Shown here: positions 20,096 to 30,933 of the stretch, piece after piece | How the letters are laid out: every line of letters starts with the position of its first letter | Position numbering within the stretch: position 1 is the first letter of the stretch | DNA from: Macrosoma leucophasiata | Taxonomy: Eukaryota > Arthropoda > Insecta > Lepidoptera > Hedylidae | Length of the DNA stretch: 64,000 bases | Direction: 5' to 3' | Assembly (NCBI GenBank): GCA_036365455.1 | Contig: JAWQUS010000011.1 | Location: 7,336,001 to 7,400,000 of the forward strand | The notes under the pieces: model-generated | Told to the model about the DNA's origin: nothing | Databases searched by the model: none | Seen by the model: only the letters and a program-made list of their open reading frames with translations | Made by a program: the position numbers and the translations under genes

Positions 20096-20361
20096 TAGGA
20101 AGTGGTAAATAAGCATGCAGTTCACATTGATGTTAAGTGATGACTATACACAAAGACACATACACAAAGACCAATGTCAGAATGCAGATGCGATACCATT
20201 CCTGAGGCCTAAGGTGCTATGCCTCCGGAAATTACAGAGCCGTACATTATCAACTGACCGGAACACGATGGTGCTGAAGACTACCATTTAGCGGTAAGTA
20301 TATTAGGTAATGCGGTGGTGCCTACGCCCGCGAGCTCCGTCACTAGAACTCTACCACCAGT
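20096..20361 (-). mobile_element. SINE-A (alpha)
   Basis: Complete at the 5' side (ACTCTACCACCAGT) with alpha markers. It has a small disturbance near 20150 (CACAAAGACACATACACAAAG) and lacks the A-tail. Confidence 0.88.
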
Positions 20362-20603
20362 AAAAATCATGTTTTTGTGTCCGGATTATTGTTGGTTTTA
20401 GCACATAAGAGTTCATGATTAATTTTAGTCGATCACGATTAAGCATTTCACTAGTTCTGTTATCGTCTAAGTGCTTGTTGATGTACAAACGGGCGCAGAG
20501 TAAAAAAATGTATGGTTGCATGGTGCAGTTTTTAAATAATGAGAAATTATTATTTTTCTACATTTACATTGATTATATGAATAAACCAATAAATTATTTT
20601 AAA

Positions 20604-21178
20604 ACTAGCTGTGCTCGCGACTCCGTCCACGTGAGAAAAATATGATTGTTCAGTATCTACCCGGACGAAGTGTGGGCGCAGCTAGTATTAAAGTAGCCTA
20701 AGTTACTCCTTATTACATCAGCTACCTGCCAGTGAAAGTCCCGTCAAAATCGGAGACACTCAAATTCTATTTATTTGTATGTAGGTATGTATGTATGTAT
20801 GCATGGAGATAAAATTAGTCTAAGTTACTCCTTATTACATCAGCTACCTACCCGTGGAAGTCCCGTCAGAGTCGGATACATTCCAATTCTACTTATTTGT
20901 ATGTAGGTATGCATGTATGGATGTATGGAAAAAAAGTAGCCTAAGTTATTCCTTATCACATAGTACCTGCCAGTGAAAGTCCCGTCAAAATCGGTAAAGC
21001 CGTTCCCAAGATTAACCCCGCCAAAGAGACAGACAGACAGACAGACAGACAAAAATTGTAAAAAATGCTGTTTTGGTAAGTATTATGTACCGTACCGTAT
21101 ACATACATATGCATTTAGTAAAAAGCGATTATTTTAATATTACAAACAGACACTCCTATTTTATTTAATTGTATAGAT
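20604..21178 (+). mobile_element. Rep-J with inverted heads and an internal triplication
   Basis: ACTAGCTGTGCTCGCGACTC (20606) is followed by its own inverted form CGGACGAAGTGTGGGCGCAGC (20662-20682), meaning two heads face each other. A unit of about 122 bp starting TAAGTTACTCCTTATTACAT is then present three times (20699, 20821, 20942). The third runs into (GACA)n and the usual 3' end of the family. The remainder matches a common insect repeat with GTGAAAGTCCCGTCAAAATC. Confidence 0.82.
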
Positions 21179-21190
21179 AAAGATGTATAC

Positions 21191-21841
21191 ATTTATTATG
21201 GAAGGTAATATTCAACATAAGACCTAAAAATTCTGTGAAAATTTTAATCGTCTACTTGCTTCCGTTATTAGGTATGATCGAGCAAAACTTATACGAAAAA
21301 AAACACGTTTAATGTATGCCCCCTTGGACCCCTTAACATTTTCATTTTCCTATTTTTAGTAATTAATTAATTTTGTCCTTATAGCGTTATCAGAAATACA
21401 TACTTTGTGTAATGTTAGCTTTCTAGCTATCACTATTTATGAGATACAGGCTGGTGATAGCCGGACGGACGGACAGACAGGCAGACAGCGGAGGATTAGT
21501 TATCCGTAAGGAACATTTTTACCTTTTAGGTACGAAACCCCCTAAAAGATAGAATTAAGATACAGAAAGGCTTAAAAATATTCGATATGATTCTTTAACT
21601 TGACATAACTTTTTTATTTTTGAACCGATTCACATTAAACAAACACTAAATGTTAAGTGAAACTTACCACAATATATTAATGAAATCGAATAAGCCGTTT
21701 CCTATATTAGCGTGCAAAAACACACAGACAAACATACATTTTTTCGAGATAAAAAGTACCCAGTGTTGTGCGCCAAAGGTTAAAGTTTAATCATACCAAG
21801 TTTCATTGTAATCGGATAGGTAGTTTTTCTGTGATACTTGA

Positions 21842-21879
<38 letters not shown>

Positions 21880-22008
21880 GGACAAAAAATTTTCTAATCA
21901 CATATTTGGGTTCGGTATCGATCTAGTAACATCCCTGGTATTTATTTTTTTTATATTTTTAATGTACAGAATTTATACTTCTGCGGTTTTATTTTAAGTA
22001 TAGATTAA
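21191..22008 (+). repeat. Composite repeat, copy 1
   Basis: About 820 bp closely matching 56207-56983: TTTATTATGGAAGGTAATAT, CCTTGGACCCCTTAACATTT, GGTACGAAACCCCCTAAAAG, then CCAGTGTTGTGCGCCAAAGG and the ending TTTTAAGTATAGATT. It holds two (GACA)n blocks and looks like two adjoining repeats (Rep-H-like, then a second AGTATAGAT-ended family) copied as a unit or inserted in the same order twice. Confidence 0.9.
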
Positions 22009-22407
22009 AAAAAAAACAAGTTAAAGACATGTTCCAATTTGAAATTGTGTCCCGTTTATTTTTAAAATCATTGTTGCCCCAGTAAAATGTCACGGTCGGT
22101 ACTCAGTTTCCTGCATTTCAGAATATTTTAGACGTCCCCGGTCGCAAAATATCAGTATATTTATGAGTTTCCGACTAAATTTATAAGGCGGTGACCATGT
22201 ACAACATTGAACTGAATAACCATCGGATATTTGTCCAAAGGTCGTAGACCTTTTGATTTATGATCTAAATATATTAGCTTTGAGTACATTTTTATGTACG
22301 AGTATGTTACCTAGGCCTCGTTTAAGTTAATTTTTCAGAACTACGAAATGTTATGTTCACAATAACAAACTCAACAATTTATGAAGGAAGTGTTTCAAAC
22401 GATTTTT
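22009..22407. other. No recognised feature
   Basis: About 400 bp without relative in the window. Confidence 0.35.
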
Positions 22408-22692
22408 ACCGGTGGCAGAGCTCCAGTGACGGAGCTCGCGGGCGTAGGCACCACCGCATTACCTTATGTATTTGCCGCTAAATGGTAGTGTTCAGCACTA
22501 TCATGTTCCGGTCAGGTGGTAATGTACGGTCCTGTAATCTCCGGCACAGGTGCATAACACCATTGGCCTCAGGAGTGGTAACGCATCTGCATTTTGACCT
22601 TGGTCTTTGTGTGGGTTTCTATAGGCTGCAGTCATCACTTAATATCAATGTGAACTGTATGCTTGTTGGTCACTTCCATTACATAAAAAAAA
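22408..22692 (+). mobile_element. SINE-A (alpha), full length
   Basis: ACCGGTGGCAGAGCTCCAG start, alpha markers, CCACTTCC-like 3' end (here TCACTTCCATTACAT) and A8 tail. It is followed 20 bp on by another copy. Confidence 0.9.
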
Positions 22693-22712
22693 GCATTATC
22701 TATAATATTTTT

Positions 22713-22837
22713 ACTGGTGATAGAATTCTAGTCTAGGAGCTCGAGAGCGTAGGCACCACCGCATTACCTAATCTATCTGCCGCTAAATGGACTACCATAC
22801 CAATATTGTTCCGGTTATTTGGCCCCGCAATAACTTA
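22713..22837 (+). mobile_element. SINE-A (beta), 5' half of a head-to-head pair
   Basis: ACTGGTGATAGAATTC to CCCCGCAATAACTTA. The sequence then switches strand to the next entry. Confidence 0.85.
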
Positions 22838-23082
22838 ATGTGAAGTGATGACTGCAGTCTACAAACACCTACATAAAGACCAGAGGTCAAAATACATATG
22901 CGTTGCCACCCTTGAGACTTTAGTTGTTATGTCTCTGTGATAGTTATTACGGGGCCAAACATTACCATATTATTGGAACACGATAGTGCTGAACACTACC
23001 ATGTGACGGCAGATACATTAGGTAATGTGGTGGTGCGCCTACGCCTACGCCCTCGAACTCCTACGCTGATCTTTACCACCAG
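22838..23082 (-). mobile_element. SINE-A (beta), inverted partner
   Basis: Reads GTGAAGTGATGACTGCAGTC through TTATTACGGGGCC to CTTTACCACCAG. Together with the preceding plus-strand half it forms an inverted pair with both 5' ends outward. Confidence 0.87.
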
Positions 23083-25315
23083 AAAAAAGAGTTAGATTAT
23101 TTGGACGACGAATTAAGAGGCTCCTGTTTCTTCTTTTGATGTACAGAATCGTAGACCAATTCCTCTCAAATTTCGCAAGATACAACATTTATTTTGTTCA
23201 TGGTCGTAAATTTCGTGTTCAATGTAGATAACGCAATTCTGGTAATGAATCGCATCAGTTCCCTAGCCGATCGTTGCATCGTGATTCACGCATGAAAAGT
23301 TATGCATATAGGTCATATAGGTGATAGAGATAAACATAATTATATATCATGAAATCCTACACAAAATATATTTAACCGGAAGCATATGATAATCGTTTTA
23401 TGAGAAATGTTTTAAATATTGTCAACGCTTGAAAAAATGCTGGTGGTTTAGGTATCTAATAAAGATGAGCCTCTTAAAATTTCATAACTACATTTATGAT
23501 TGTCAATTGCCTTGTGACATACAATTAAGTTACAAAATGTTAAAAAATAAATGAAAACGACAAAATTTGGCTACTTTTATTGGTTGGTTACTTTTTTCTT
23601 TATAATCATTCACTTGTATTTTCTTCAAATCAGTCAAATCTTATAAAAAGTATAACCTGAATATTAAAAGATTTAACCGTCAATGTTTGTCATTTTCAAT
23701 CCGTCCGCGACCACAGCTCGTACAACCGAGCCAAAACGTCGTAATAAACGTAACGAAAAAGTGTTTTACCCTATAGGTATCTATATCGTCCCACTACTCG
23801 GTTTGTAAAATCAGTATAACTGAATATTCAAGATCAGAATCAAATTAAGTTTCACCTTCATCCGAGCAGTACATATTTTTAATTATTAACACATCCTTGA
23901 GAAACTAATAATAATAGGTATATTATGCCTGCCTATAATAACCTGACGACAAATCAATTGAGTGTAGGTAGCCCGTTGCTCGACATATTCCATTTACATA
24001 CCAGATCTCAATATTGCAGCAAGCCTACAAACACATTGTGTCCAAACAGGCTTTGAACTTAAGAGACGTAATTCAATTATATTCCATGAATTGAATGTCA
24101 GTACACGTATCTCAGATTCTATTGCGTAACACTGTATGAATATTGTATGATTGTACAGGAATATCGTATTTCGTAGAGATCGAATGCTATAGACTATTTG
24201 ATTAGGCTTTTCAATAGATTTCATGTTGGATTCTGCGACTATGAAAAATCTTGTGTCTGGCGGAAAGCGATGCCAAGGTTTGAACTAGGGTTTAAAGTCA
24301 TCTGCTCAATTCGTCTATGACTTCGGAAAGAGAAGAATAAAACTCAATAAAAACTAATTTAATAGGTTCATTGTCCAAGCTGTCCAAGTCCAGCTAGGTA
24401 TGCAGAAAAGAGCATGAAAGTAAATTAAACGCAGTCGAGATGAGATCTTTGCGCAAAATCTGCTGTGTATCACTTAATGACCGCGTTCGTAATGCAGATG
24501 TAAGTTTCCATTAAAAGTTGCAAGTATATAATAATCATAATTGTCCACAAAAAAATTTTTTCAAAACATTTTCACAACCCTGATAGTTAACGAGATGCAA
24601 AATACTAGTTGCACCCTTATTTCTAAGATGGCGGCTGCAGGAAACAACCCCTAACATACATAATAAGTAAAAAAAATAATTGGCGTCCTTCCCAAAACAG
24701 TAAATTTGCCTTTAAATGCTTCATTGTTTTACACCTTGAGTGCCATATTGGAAGTGAGTTGTGTGGTGAGTACGGATCCATGTTTTATCTTAATCAATAT
24801 AGCCTCTGTAACTAAGTTTTTTTTTCAAATAAGTTAAAGCAACCCAGCATAAATAATCCTAGCTACTCATACACTTACTAAAGAAATAAAACCTAATGTA
24901 GCAAGAACTGTTGCGTAACTAAAAGAGAAAATAATAATATAGCTTTACTGACATATTGTTTGAATTTAACTAATAGACGAGGCTGCGACAACTTTGGCAT
25001 GCGTATGATTGTAAGCACCCCATTTATTTAAATTTAACCTTATCTTGAAGAATTGTGAGTCTCTTTTACTGAAACGGTTGGGAACGCCAAAATTAAGTAG
25101 ATTCCGCCGCAAGTGAGCATATTTTAGGTTGACGATTTCTTGTTCCTCACGACTGTCACTTTAAATTGCTCAACCCTTTTAGGCTAAATGTATGCGGTGA
25201 TTGAGTTTGGTTTTGTTTTATATTTCCATAAGTATGAATACTTTACTCGCGGGGTCCAACGACATATTTCTGACTTTTGAAGAAAAACCAACCAAGCGCG
25301 TCGGATTCGACTTAT
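23083..25315. other. 2.2 kb of AT-rich DNA without recognised feature
   Basis: No repeat relative was found inside the window and no frame longer than 86 codons. A possible host intron or intergenic spacer. No exon could be supported. Confidence 0.45.
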
Positions 25316-25941
25316 TTGGTACCTATAGTTTTACTTTGTTAACCGAGTTCAAAAAACGAGAAGCTTCTCAATTCGGCTGGTATATATATATATATTTTAT
25401 GTATGTACGCGTATTTCGCCGAGATTTCTGGGTCGATTTACGTAACTCTTTTTTTGTTTAATGCAAAATAGTTTCAAATTGGTCCCATATAAATTTGGTT
25501 CAGATAGGCCCATTAGTTTTTTATTTTATGAGCATTTTTTTACTTACTTTCACCTCAGACTAAAGGAATAAGAATAGACGGCGAGTTGTCATACAGTGCG
25601 TTGAATCCACTGACGTCCTAAGATAGTCCTAATGCGCATGACAACAAGATGACAACAAGTGGCAATGACACATTTACTCATCGACGACACAACGCAGCTT
25701 ATTTACTCCTTCGTGGATAAAATGTTCTTCATTGATTTCGTATAGTCGTGTAATAATTTTGTATCGACACACCTAAACAATTTAAATTATGTATCTTATT
25801 GTCTAAATAAACTAAAAAGTATTAAATAAATATAACTACGTTAAGAAAAACCGACTTCAAAACTGAAAAGTAAAAAATAATAAGGATTTAATTGTAATTA
25901 CATACTACCTATTATTTATATGTGCTATTTACTAATAGGTT
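25316..25941 (-). mobile_element. Rep-L copy 1
   Basis: Runs AACCGAGTTCAAAAAACGAG, ATTTCGCCGAGATTTCTGG, GACTAAAGGAATAAGAATAG, CATCGACGACACAACGCAGC, and ends AAAAACCGACTTCAAAACTG and TATGTGCTATTTACTAATAG. It is the reverse complement of 30985-31522. The 86-codon frame over its start is incidental. Confidence 0.88.
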
Positions 25942-26340
25942 TTTATAATACATATTTATTTTCTGAAATACAATTCAGCACGCACAACATGCAAGAACTT
26001 TATTTCACAACTTTATTCATACGCATATATACTGTAGCTTCATTGTCAATATTACAAAATTTCTTCATTTTCGTAACGTAACTAAGCTAGTTTAAGTACT
26101 TAGCCCCAACTCTTAATACTTTAATACTAAGAAAATATAATGGAATGCCTACGAAACACTTTCGTATCTTGCGTAAAATATCACAAGCTCAACTCAACTC
26201 GGGTAATAAGAACCGACTTATCTAATAAAAACCTTACCACCTGACGTAATACATTTCAAGAGCGTAAAAAGAGGTAATTCTACGAAAAGCTAGGAGACTG
26301 AGACAAAATTTCTGTGCTACAATATGAATATTAAATGATT
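25942..26340. other. No recognised feature
   Basis: AT-rich interval without relative in the window. Confidence 0.35.
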
Positions 26341-26505
26341 TTTTTTTCAATATAATGAAGGTGACAAACGTGCATACAATTCATATTGATGTTACCTAAG
26401 TTAAAACTTCAGTCTATAGACACAAAGACCAGAGGTCAAAATGCAGATGGGTTGCTACCCCTGAGACCTAAGTTCTTATGTCTCTGTGATTGTTATTACG
26501 GTGCC
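26341..26505 (-). mobile_element. SINE-A (beta), left part, split by a hAT-like element
   Basis: Reversed tail (T-run, ATAATGAAGGTGACAAACG) to TTATTACGGTGCC. It continues at 28083 after the insertion. Confidence 0.92.
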
Positions 26506-26551
26506 CAGGGGCGGATTTGATAGGTTGGCTGCCCTAGGCCTATGAAAGATT

Positions 26552-26574
26552 GCCCCCCCCCCCCCTCCCCCCGC
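26552..26574. repeat. Poly-C tract
   Basis: A run of C interrupted by a single T, inside the hAT-like element. Length is likely to be unstable or misread. Confidence 0.85.
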
Positions 26575-26632
26575 TCTCCGCTCTGTAAAAAAATTGATAA
26601 ACTATAGAAATTAAATTAAAATGAAAAATTAA

Positions 26633-26740
26633 ATGTATGTATGTATGTATGTATCTTCACGCCGGGTCCCTAACGGGGTAGGCAGAGAGTGTAGAGCGCC
26701 AGACATCCCGGTTCTGACAAACCTCTCGTGCCTCGTCTAC
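26633..26740 (-). mobile_element. Rep-G with (ATGT)n
   Basis: (TATG)n followed by CTTCACGCCGGGTCCCTAAC, GGGGTAGGCAGAGAGTGTAG and CCCGGTTCTGACAAACCTCTC. Read on the minus strand it ends GGGACCCGGCGTGAAG plus (ATAC)n, a SINE-like 3' end shared with SINE-B. Confidence 0.85.
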
Positions 26741-27110
26741 CTTGAAAAAAAAAAAGAAAGTGAAAAATTAAAAAAGATAATTATTCTAATAATCGTAATT
26801 TCCATAGATGTAATATTGTGCATGTCGGGCCACGCGCAGTGTAGGGTTCCGTAGTTACAGACTAACTAAGAGATGTTATGAAAAAAATAAATAAATATTT
26901 TGTATGGACTTGTTCGAAATTTTCGAGTAAAAAACATTTGATCGACTATTCCTCGTAAACTTGCAAGGCCAACTTAAGTGTGATAGTTTTTCTTTTAATT
27001 TCGTTATATGTAGCTACTATTGCCGTAACGTTTGAATTTCTAACACCAATCATTTAGTCTGTAGGGGAGGTCTAGTCTGAGTTTAACGAAAATTTGCACT
27101 TTAAACCTTA

Positions 27111-27484
27111 AGTACCTGGTTGACCGAGCTTCGCTCCGTAGCGATTTTTGAAAATTATATTTAGTATGAATTGCATACTGAAGAAATATGAATAAAAACA
27201 ATTGATTTTTTTGGTGTAACCTCAAATCAAACACTTCTTCTTTGCTAAAAATACGACTAACGTTAGTAGACTAATGGTTCTTCTATTCATCAATAGATGG
27301 CGTTAGTCGTCGGTTATGAAGAAAATTTATTATTAACTTGGAATCGAGCTTTTCTTGGACCTGGAACCTAAATAAATCGATTTCTTGACCCGAAAAACCC
27401 CTAATCTGTAAGTTTCAAGAAAATCGTTGAAGCCGTTTCCGAGATCTTGATTCTATATATACAAGAATTGCTCGTTTAAAGGTA
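27111..27484 (-). mobile_element. Rep-I copy 1, inside Rep-H
   Basis: A 374-bp element nearly identical to 61525-61882 in inverted orientation. Ends are AGTACCTGGTTGACCGAGC and GAGCAATTC... / AAAGGTA in this orientation. GAGCGAAGCTC makes a short hairpin near one end. Both copies are bordered by TAA/TTA, compatible with a 3-bp target duplication. Non-coding. Confidence 0.9.
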
Positions 27485-27542
27485 TTAGATAAGTCACGGA
27501 CAGTTTACTAAATCGAAAAATGATGTTCAGACACCCATAATA

Positions 27543-27720
27543 ATAATAATATAATAATGGCAACCCATTATACGTCCCACTGCTGGGCACGAGTCTCTCC
27601 CCTTTTTGGGGGAAGGCCTGGAGCTTACTCCACCACGCTGCTCCAATGCGGATTGGTGGAGGTGGGTGGGTTAGTGGCCAACCCACTGTCGGATGTTTTC
27701 AAACCGCCCATAAGGCCTCG
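27543..27720 (-). mobile_element. Retro-D, 5'-truncated, inside Rep-H
   Basis: Reversed (ATT)n tail and GGCAACCCATTATACGTCCC to ACCGCCCATAAGGCCTCG. Flanked by the 13-bp duplication GACACCCATAATA at 27530-27542 and 27721-27733. Confidence 0.93.
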
Positions 27721-28082
27721 GACACCCATAATATTATTTAAAGACCTATTCAACAATAACCCACACTATATGGAAATCTAAAATTTAAAAAATATTTGCG
27801 TGTTACAAGTAGGGGAGGTTACCCTAAATATTTTTTTTTTCATGTTTTTATTCTTTCACTTTGTCGGCGTGACTAAGGTGTATACTTGTGCCAAATTTCA
27901 AGTCTCTAGTACTAATAGTTTTTGCGCTAAAGCGCGGACGGACAGACAAACAGACAGACAGACGGACATGCCGAAACTATAAGGGTTCCTTGTTTATTAC
28001 GGAACCCTAAAAAACGACCAAATTTTGCCGCCCTAGGCCCGGGCCTGCTCGGCCTATAGGGAAATCCGCCCCTGACGGTGCC

Positions 28083-28200
28083 ATACATTACCGTCTAACC
28101 GGAACACGATAGTCCTGAACACAACCATTTGGCAGCAGATAGATTAGGTAATGCGGCCTACGCCCTCGAGCACTTACACTGAAACTCTACCACCAGTCAA
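28083..28200 (-). mobile_element. SINE-A (beta), right part
   Basis: Continues from the hAT insertion: ACATTACCGTCTAACC, GGAACACGATAGTCC, GCCCTCGAGC and AACTCTACCACCAGT, the reversed 5' end. Confidence 0.92.
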
Positions 28201-28847
28201 ACCTACTAGTACTAACTGGTTCTAACGTCCGAGTTCTAATGCGTAGGCATCACTATACCTATGTCGAATCTCATAATCATTAGGTATCATTTCAGCCGAT
28301 AAAAAAAGACTAGCTGATTTTCCAATACACACAGCACAATAACAAAATTTCCGTAAGATGGGATATCTCATAATCGCTACGCTTGGCAAGCGGACCTAGG
28401 AAAGAAAAGAACTAGTTGGTATTTATAAATACCTACTGGTAACTCATAAAACTTTATTTAATCTTTATTATTCGCTTTCAATATGTTAATGCTCAAAAAT
28501 ACAAATAGAATCCACACACAACCCGTTTGTTTATCTATTTATTCAATTCTTTGGCTTAGTCTTCTATTAAAGAAATTATATATTTATAAACATGAATAAT
28601 AAAATCAATTAAGTAAAAAACGCAGATACGTATTTCATAAGACACCATGAAGAACAATATTGCCTTTGTACATTAATTAAATGTCTAACGTGGTTTTAAA
28701 AATATTGAACATCAAAATACAGATTACTGTTCGATACTTTTTATAAGCATGTGTAGCTCTGTAGACTTATTTACTCTGTACCTAAAAAGAAGATTAGGTA
28801 CATTTTATTTCTATTTAACATAATTACAAGAAGAGATACAAAAATTG
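28201..28847. other. No recognised feature
   Basis: AT-rich interval without relative in the window. Confidence 0.4.
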
Positions 28848-29097
28848 TTTTTTTATTTTATGTAATGGAAGTGGCAACCAAGCATGCAGTTCACATTGGT
28901 GTTAAGTGATAAATGCAGTTGTGTTACCACTACTGAGGCCTAAGGTGTTATGCCTCTGTGCCGGAAATTACAGGGCCGTACATTACCACCTGACCGTAAC
29001 ACGATAGTGCTGAACACTACCATTTAGCGGCAAGTATATTAGGTAATGCGGTGGTGCCAACGCCCACGAGCTCCGTCACTGGAGCTCTACCACCAGT
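28848..29097 (-). mobile_element. SINE-A (alpha), internally shortened
   Basis: Both ends are present, with a deletion of about 40 bp between GTTAAGTGATAA and GCAGTTGTGTTACC. Otherwise close to the alpha consensus. Confidence 0.9.
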
Positions 29098-29830
29098 AAA
29101 AAAAAATTGTTTTCAAAATGCGGTCATCCCATTATTTATACATTCACATTGTCACCACGTCCCGTCTGATCCTATTATACCAGCTAATCTACACACTAAT
29201 TGGCCGTTTCAATTGTGTTTTATGGTGCAGAAAATGTGGCTTAGACTCTCGGGCTATTATATTTTCGAAGGGCAAATAAGAATGACCGCGACATTAAAAC
29301 CAGGGGAAATGTTTAACATAAAAGTTGATATGACGCGGTCCCTTGTAATAATTGTTGGTTAAACGGTGGGTTTCGGGTTTTATTTTTATAACTTTGCCTT
29401 CTCTCCGACAAACATTTAACGATATATCGTACCCAGTGGGTATTTTCAATAAAATCGCGACATATTTTTTGTTGGGATGTTGGTTTTAAATTTCTTGATC
29501 TCTTTAATCTTCATCAAAAACAATCGTCCATGAAATAGACTGGAAAAACAACAGCGCCACCTTCGACTAAAAAACGAAACAAGGTACGTTACAGACAGCG
29601 TGCATTTACGAATATACTCGTACTTATTGCGCATTAACATCTCCTGCCCAGCTATCTGGATTCCGTTACAACTGACCGCCGTGACCAATCTTCGATCTGG
29701 AAGACATTATTATAATTCTTATTACCTCTTTACCTATGAATACTCCTTGGATATTTGGTATTCATTCACGTAAATAATGATCTAGCTATTCAATTCATGA
29801 TTCTATTTGGCTTGAATAATAAATAAATTA
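29098..29830. other. Unassigned, with one somewhat protein-like frame
   Basis: The plus frame at about 29170-29361 ends FNIKVDMTRSLVIIVG. Its upstream part is read-through of a SINE-A, so the ATG at 29051 is not real. No splice signals or domain are supportable. A 29446-29688 minus frame has no motif. Confidence 0.25.
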
Positions 29831-29908
29831 ATAATGGCAACCCATTATACGTCCCACTGCTGGGCACGAGTCTCTCCCCTTTTTGGGCGGAGGCCTGGAG
29901 CTTACCTC
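29831..29908 (-). mobile_element. Retro-D, 3' fragment
   Basis: Reversed tail side only: AATGGCAACCCATTATACGT to GAGGCCTGGAGCTTAC. Strongly 5'-truncated. No certain target duplication. Confidence 0.88.
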
Positions 29909-29942
29909 ACAGTAGGTTTTTTATTTATTTTGTTATTTTACT

Positions 29943-30115
29943 TTTTTATGTAATGAAGGTGTCAAACAAACATGCAGTTCACATTGATGTTAAGTGATGA
30001 CTGCACAGCCAATAGACATTAGAAGACCGGAGGTCAAAATGCAGATGCGTTGCCACCCCTGAGACCTTAATTGTTATGTCTCTGTGATAGTTATTACGGG
30101 ATCAAACATACTTCA
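29943..30115 (-). mobile_element. SINE-A (beta), 3' half
   Basis: TTTTTTATGTAATGAAGG tail side through GTCTCTGTGATAGTTATTAC, then lost. Confidence 0.88.
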
Positions 30116-30220
30116 TATTCTGATACCTATAATATGTCCGCAGAAAGTATTGCAAGTAAAAACTAGAGTTTAATTAGAGTTGCCACTTTTAATTTTTTAC
30201 TAAGCGAAGAAAAGACATCG

Positions 30221-30625
30221 GAGTAATCAGTACTGTTTCATTCCGTCGGTAAGTTTCCAGTCAAAAGGAGTTTCATTAGCCTCGAGGTAAGTCGGTTTGA
30301 ATAAATTGAACGGTGCGTTAATTGTAGACACGAGCAAACCAACGCCACTTTGGTCGTTATGACATCTCAGATAAAAAAATAAAAATATGTAGGTACAGTA
30401 TTTATGTCTTTCAATGTATAACATTATTATGTACCCATATAAATCCTTGGGGCAAGTCGGTTCGATAAAATTGAACGGTGCGTTAATTGTAGACACGAGC
30501 AAACCAATGCCACTTTGGTAGTTATATCACCTCATACAAAAAAAAAATGTAGTTACAGTATTTATGTCTTCTTATGTATAACATAATTATATACCTACAT
30601 AAAGCCTCGAGGCAAGTCGGTTCGA
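30221..30625 (+). repeat. 165-bp tandem array, first two units and a part
   Basis: AAATTGAACGGTGCGTTAAT recurs at 30303 and 30468. Each unit also has GACACGAGCAAACCAA, CACTTTGGT and GGTACAGTATTTATGTCTT-like blocks, and a GGCAAGTCGGTT junction. A third unit continues at 31525-31640 beyond an inserted Rep-L, and a further piece (AAGTTCGCAGTCAAAGGGAG) is at 32030-32095. Confidence 0.9.
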
Positions 30626-30830
30626 AATAAATATAAATAACTACGTTAAGAAAAACCGACTTCAAAACTGAAAAGTAAAAAATAATAAAGATTTAATTGT
30701 AATTATATACTACCTATTATTTATATGTGCTATTTACTAATAGGTTTGAAGTCAGTGACAAGCCAAACGGTTACAAACAATTATATTTTAATCACTTAAA
30801 TATGAATACGAGCAAATTAATACACTGAAC

Positions 30831-30933
30831 AAAACGTAACCGGCAAATTGTGGGTGTTTGCATGTATGCTTGAATTCATGCATTTACCTCTACCTACCCC
30901 TTCGGGGATTACAGGCGTGAAGTTACGTTTTAA
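30831..30933 (+). mobile_element. SINE-B 3' fragment in the Rep-L spacer
   Basis: CAAAACGTAACCGGCAAATT through CCCCTTCGGGGATTACAGG to GGCGTGAAGTTACG. Confidence 0.9.

Larger units (their letters stand above)
26813..28015 (+). mobile_element. Rep-H copy, interrupted by Rep-I and Retro-D
   Basis: Starts near GGGCCACGCGCAGTGTAGGG and ends TTACGGAACCCTAAAA, with GACAGACAAACAGACAG near the end. It matches the reverse complement of 45433-45994 in order, except for two clean insertions (27111-27484 and 27543-27720) that are missing from that copy. Confidence 0.88.
26506..28074. mobile_element. hAT-like non-autonomous transposon, 1569 bp with nested inserts
   Basis: Perfect 13-bp terminal inverted repeats CAGGGGCGGATTT / AAATCCGCCCCTG and an exact 8-bp target duplication ACGGTGCC (26498-26505 and 28075-28082). 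Both features define the hAT superfamily of cut-and-paste DNA transposons. The target is inside a SINE-A, so the empty site is known from sister copies (TTATTACGGGGCC). Inner ends carry CTGCCCTAGGCC / GCCGCCCTAGGCCC. After removing nested repeats only a few hundred bp remain and no transposase frame exists, so it depended on an autonomous partner. Confidence 0.93.

Noticed and set aside
21037..21880. GACA microsatellites as independent features of interest
   Set aside because: They are standard internal parts of the Rep-H and Rep-J type repeats and recur in most copies.
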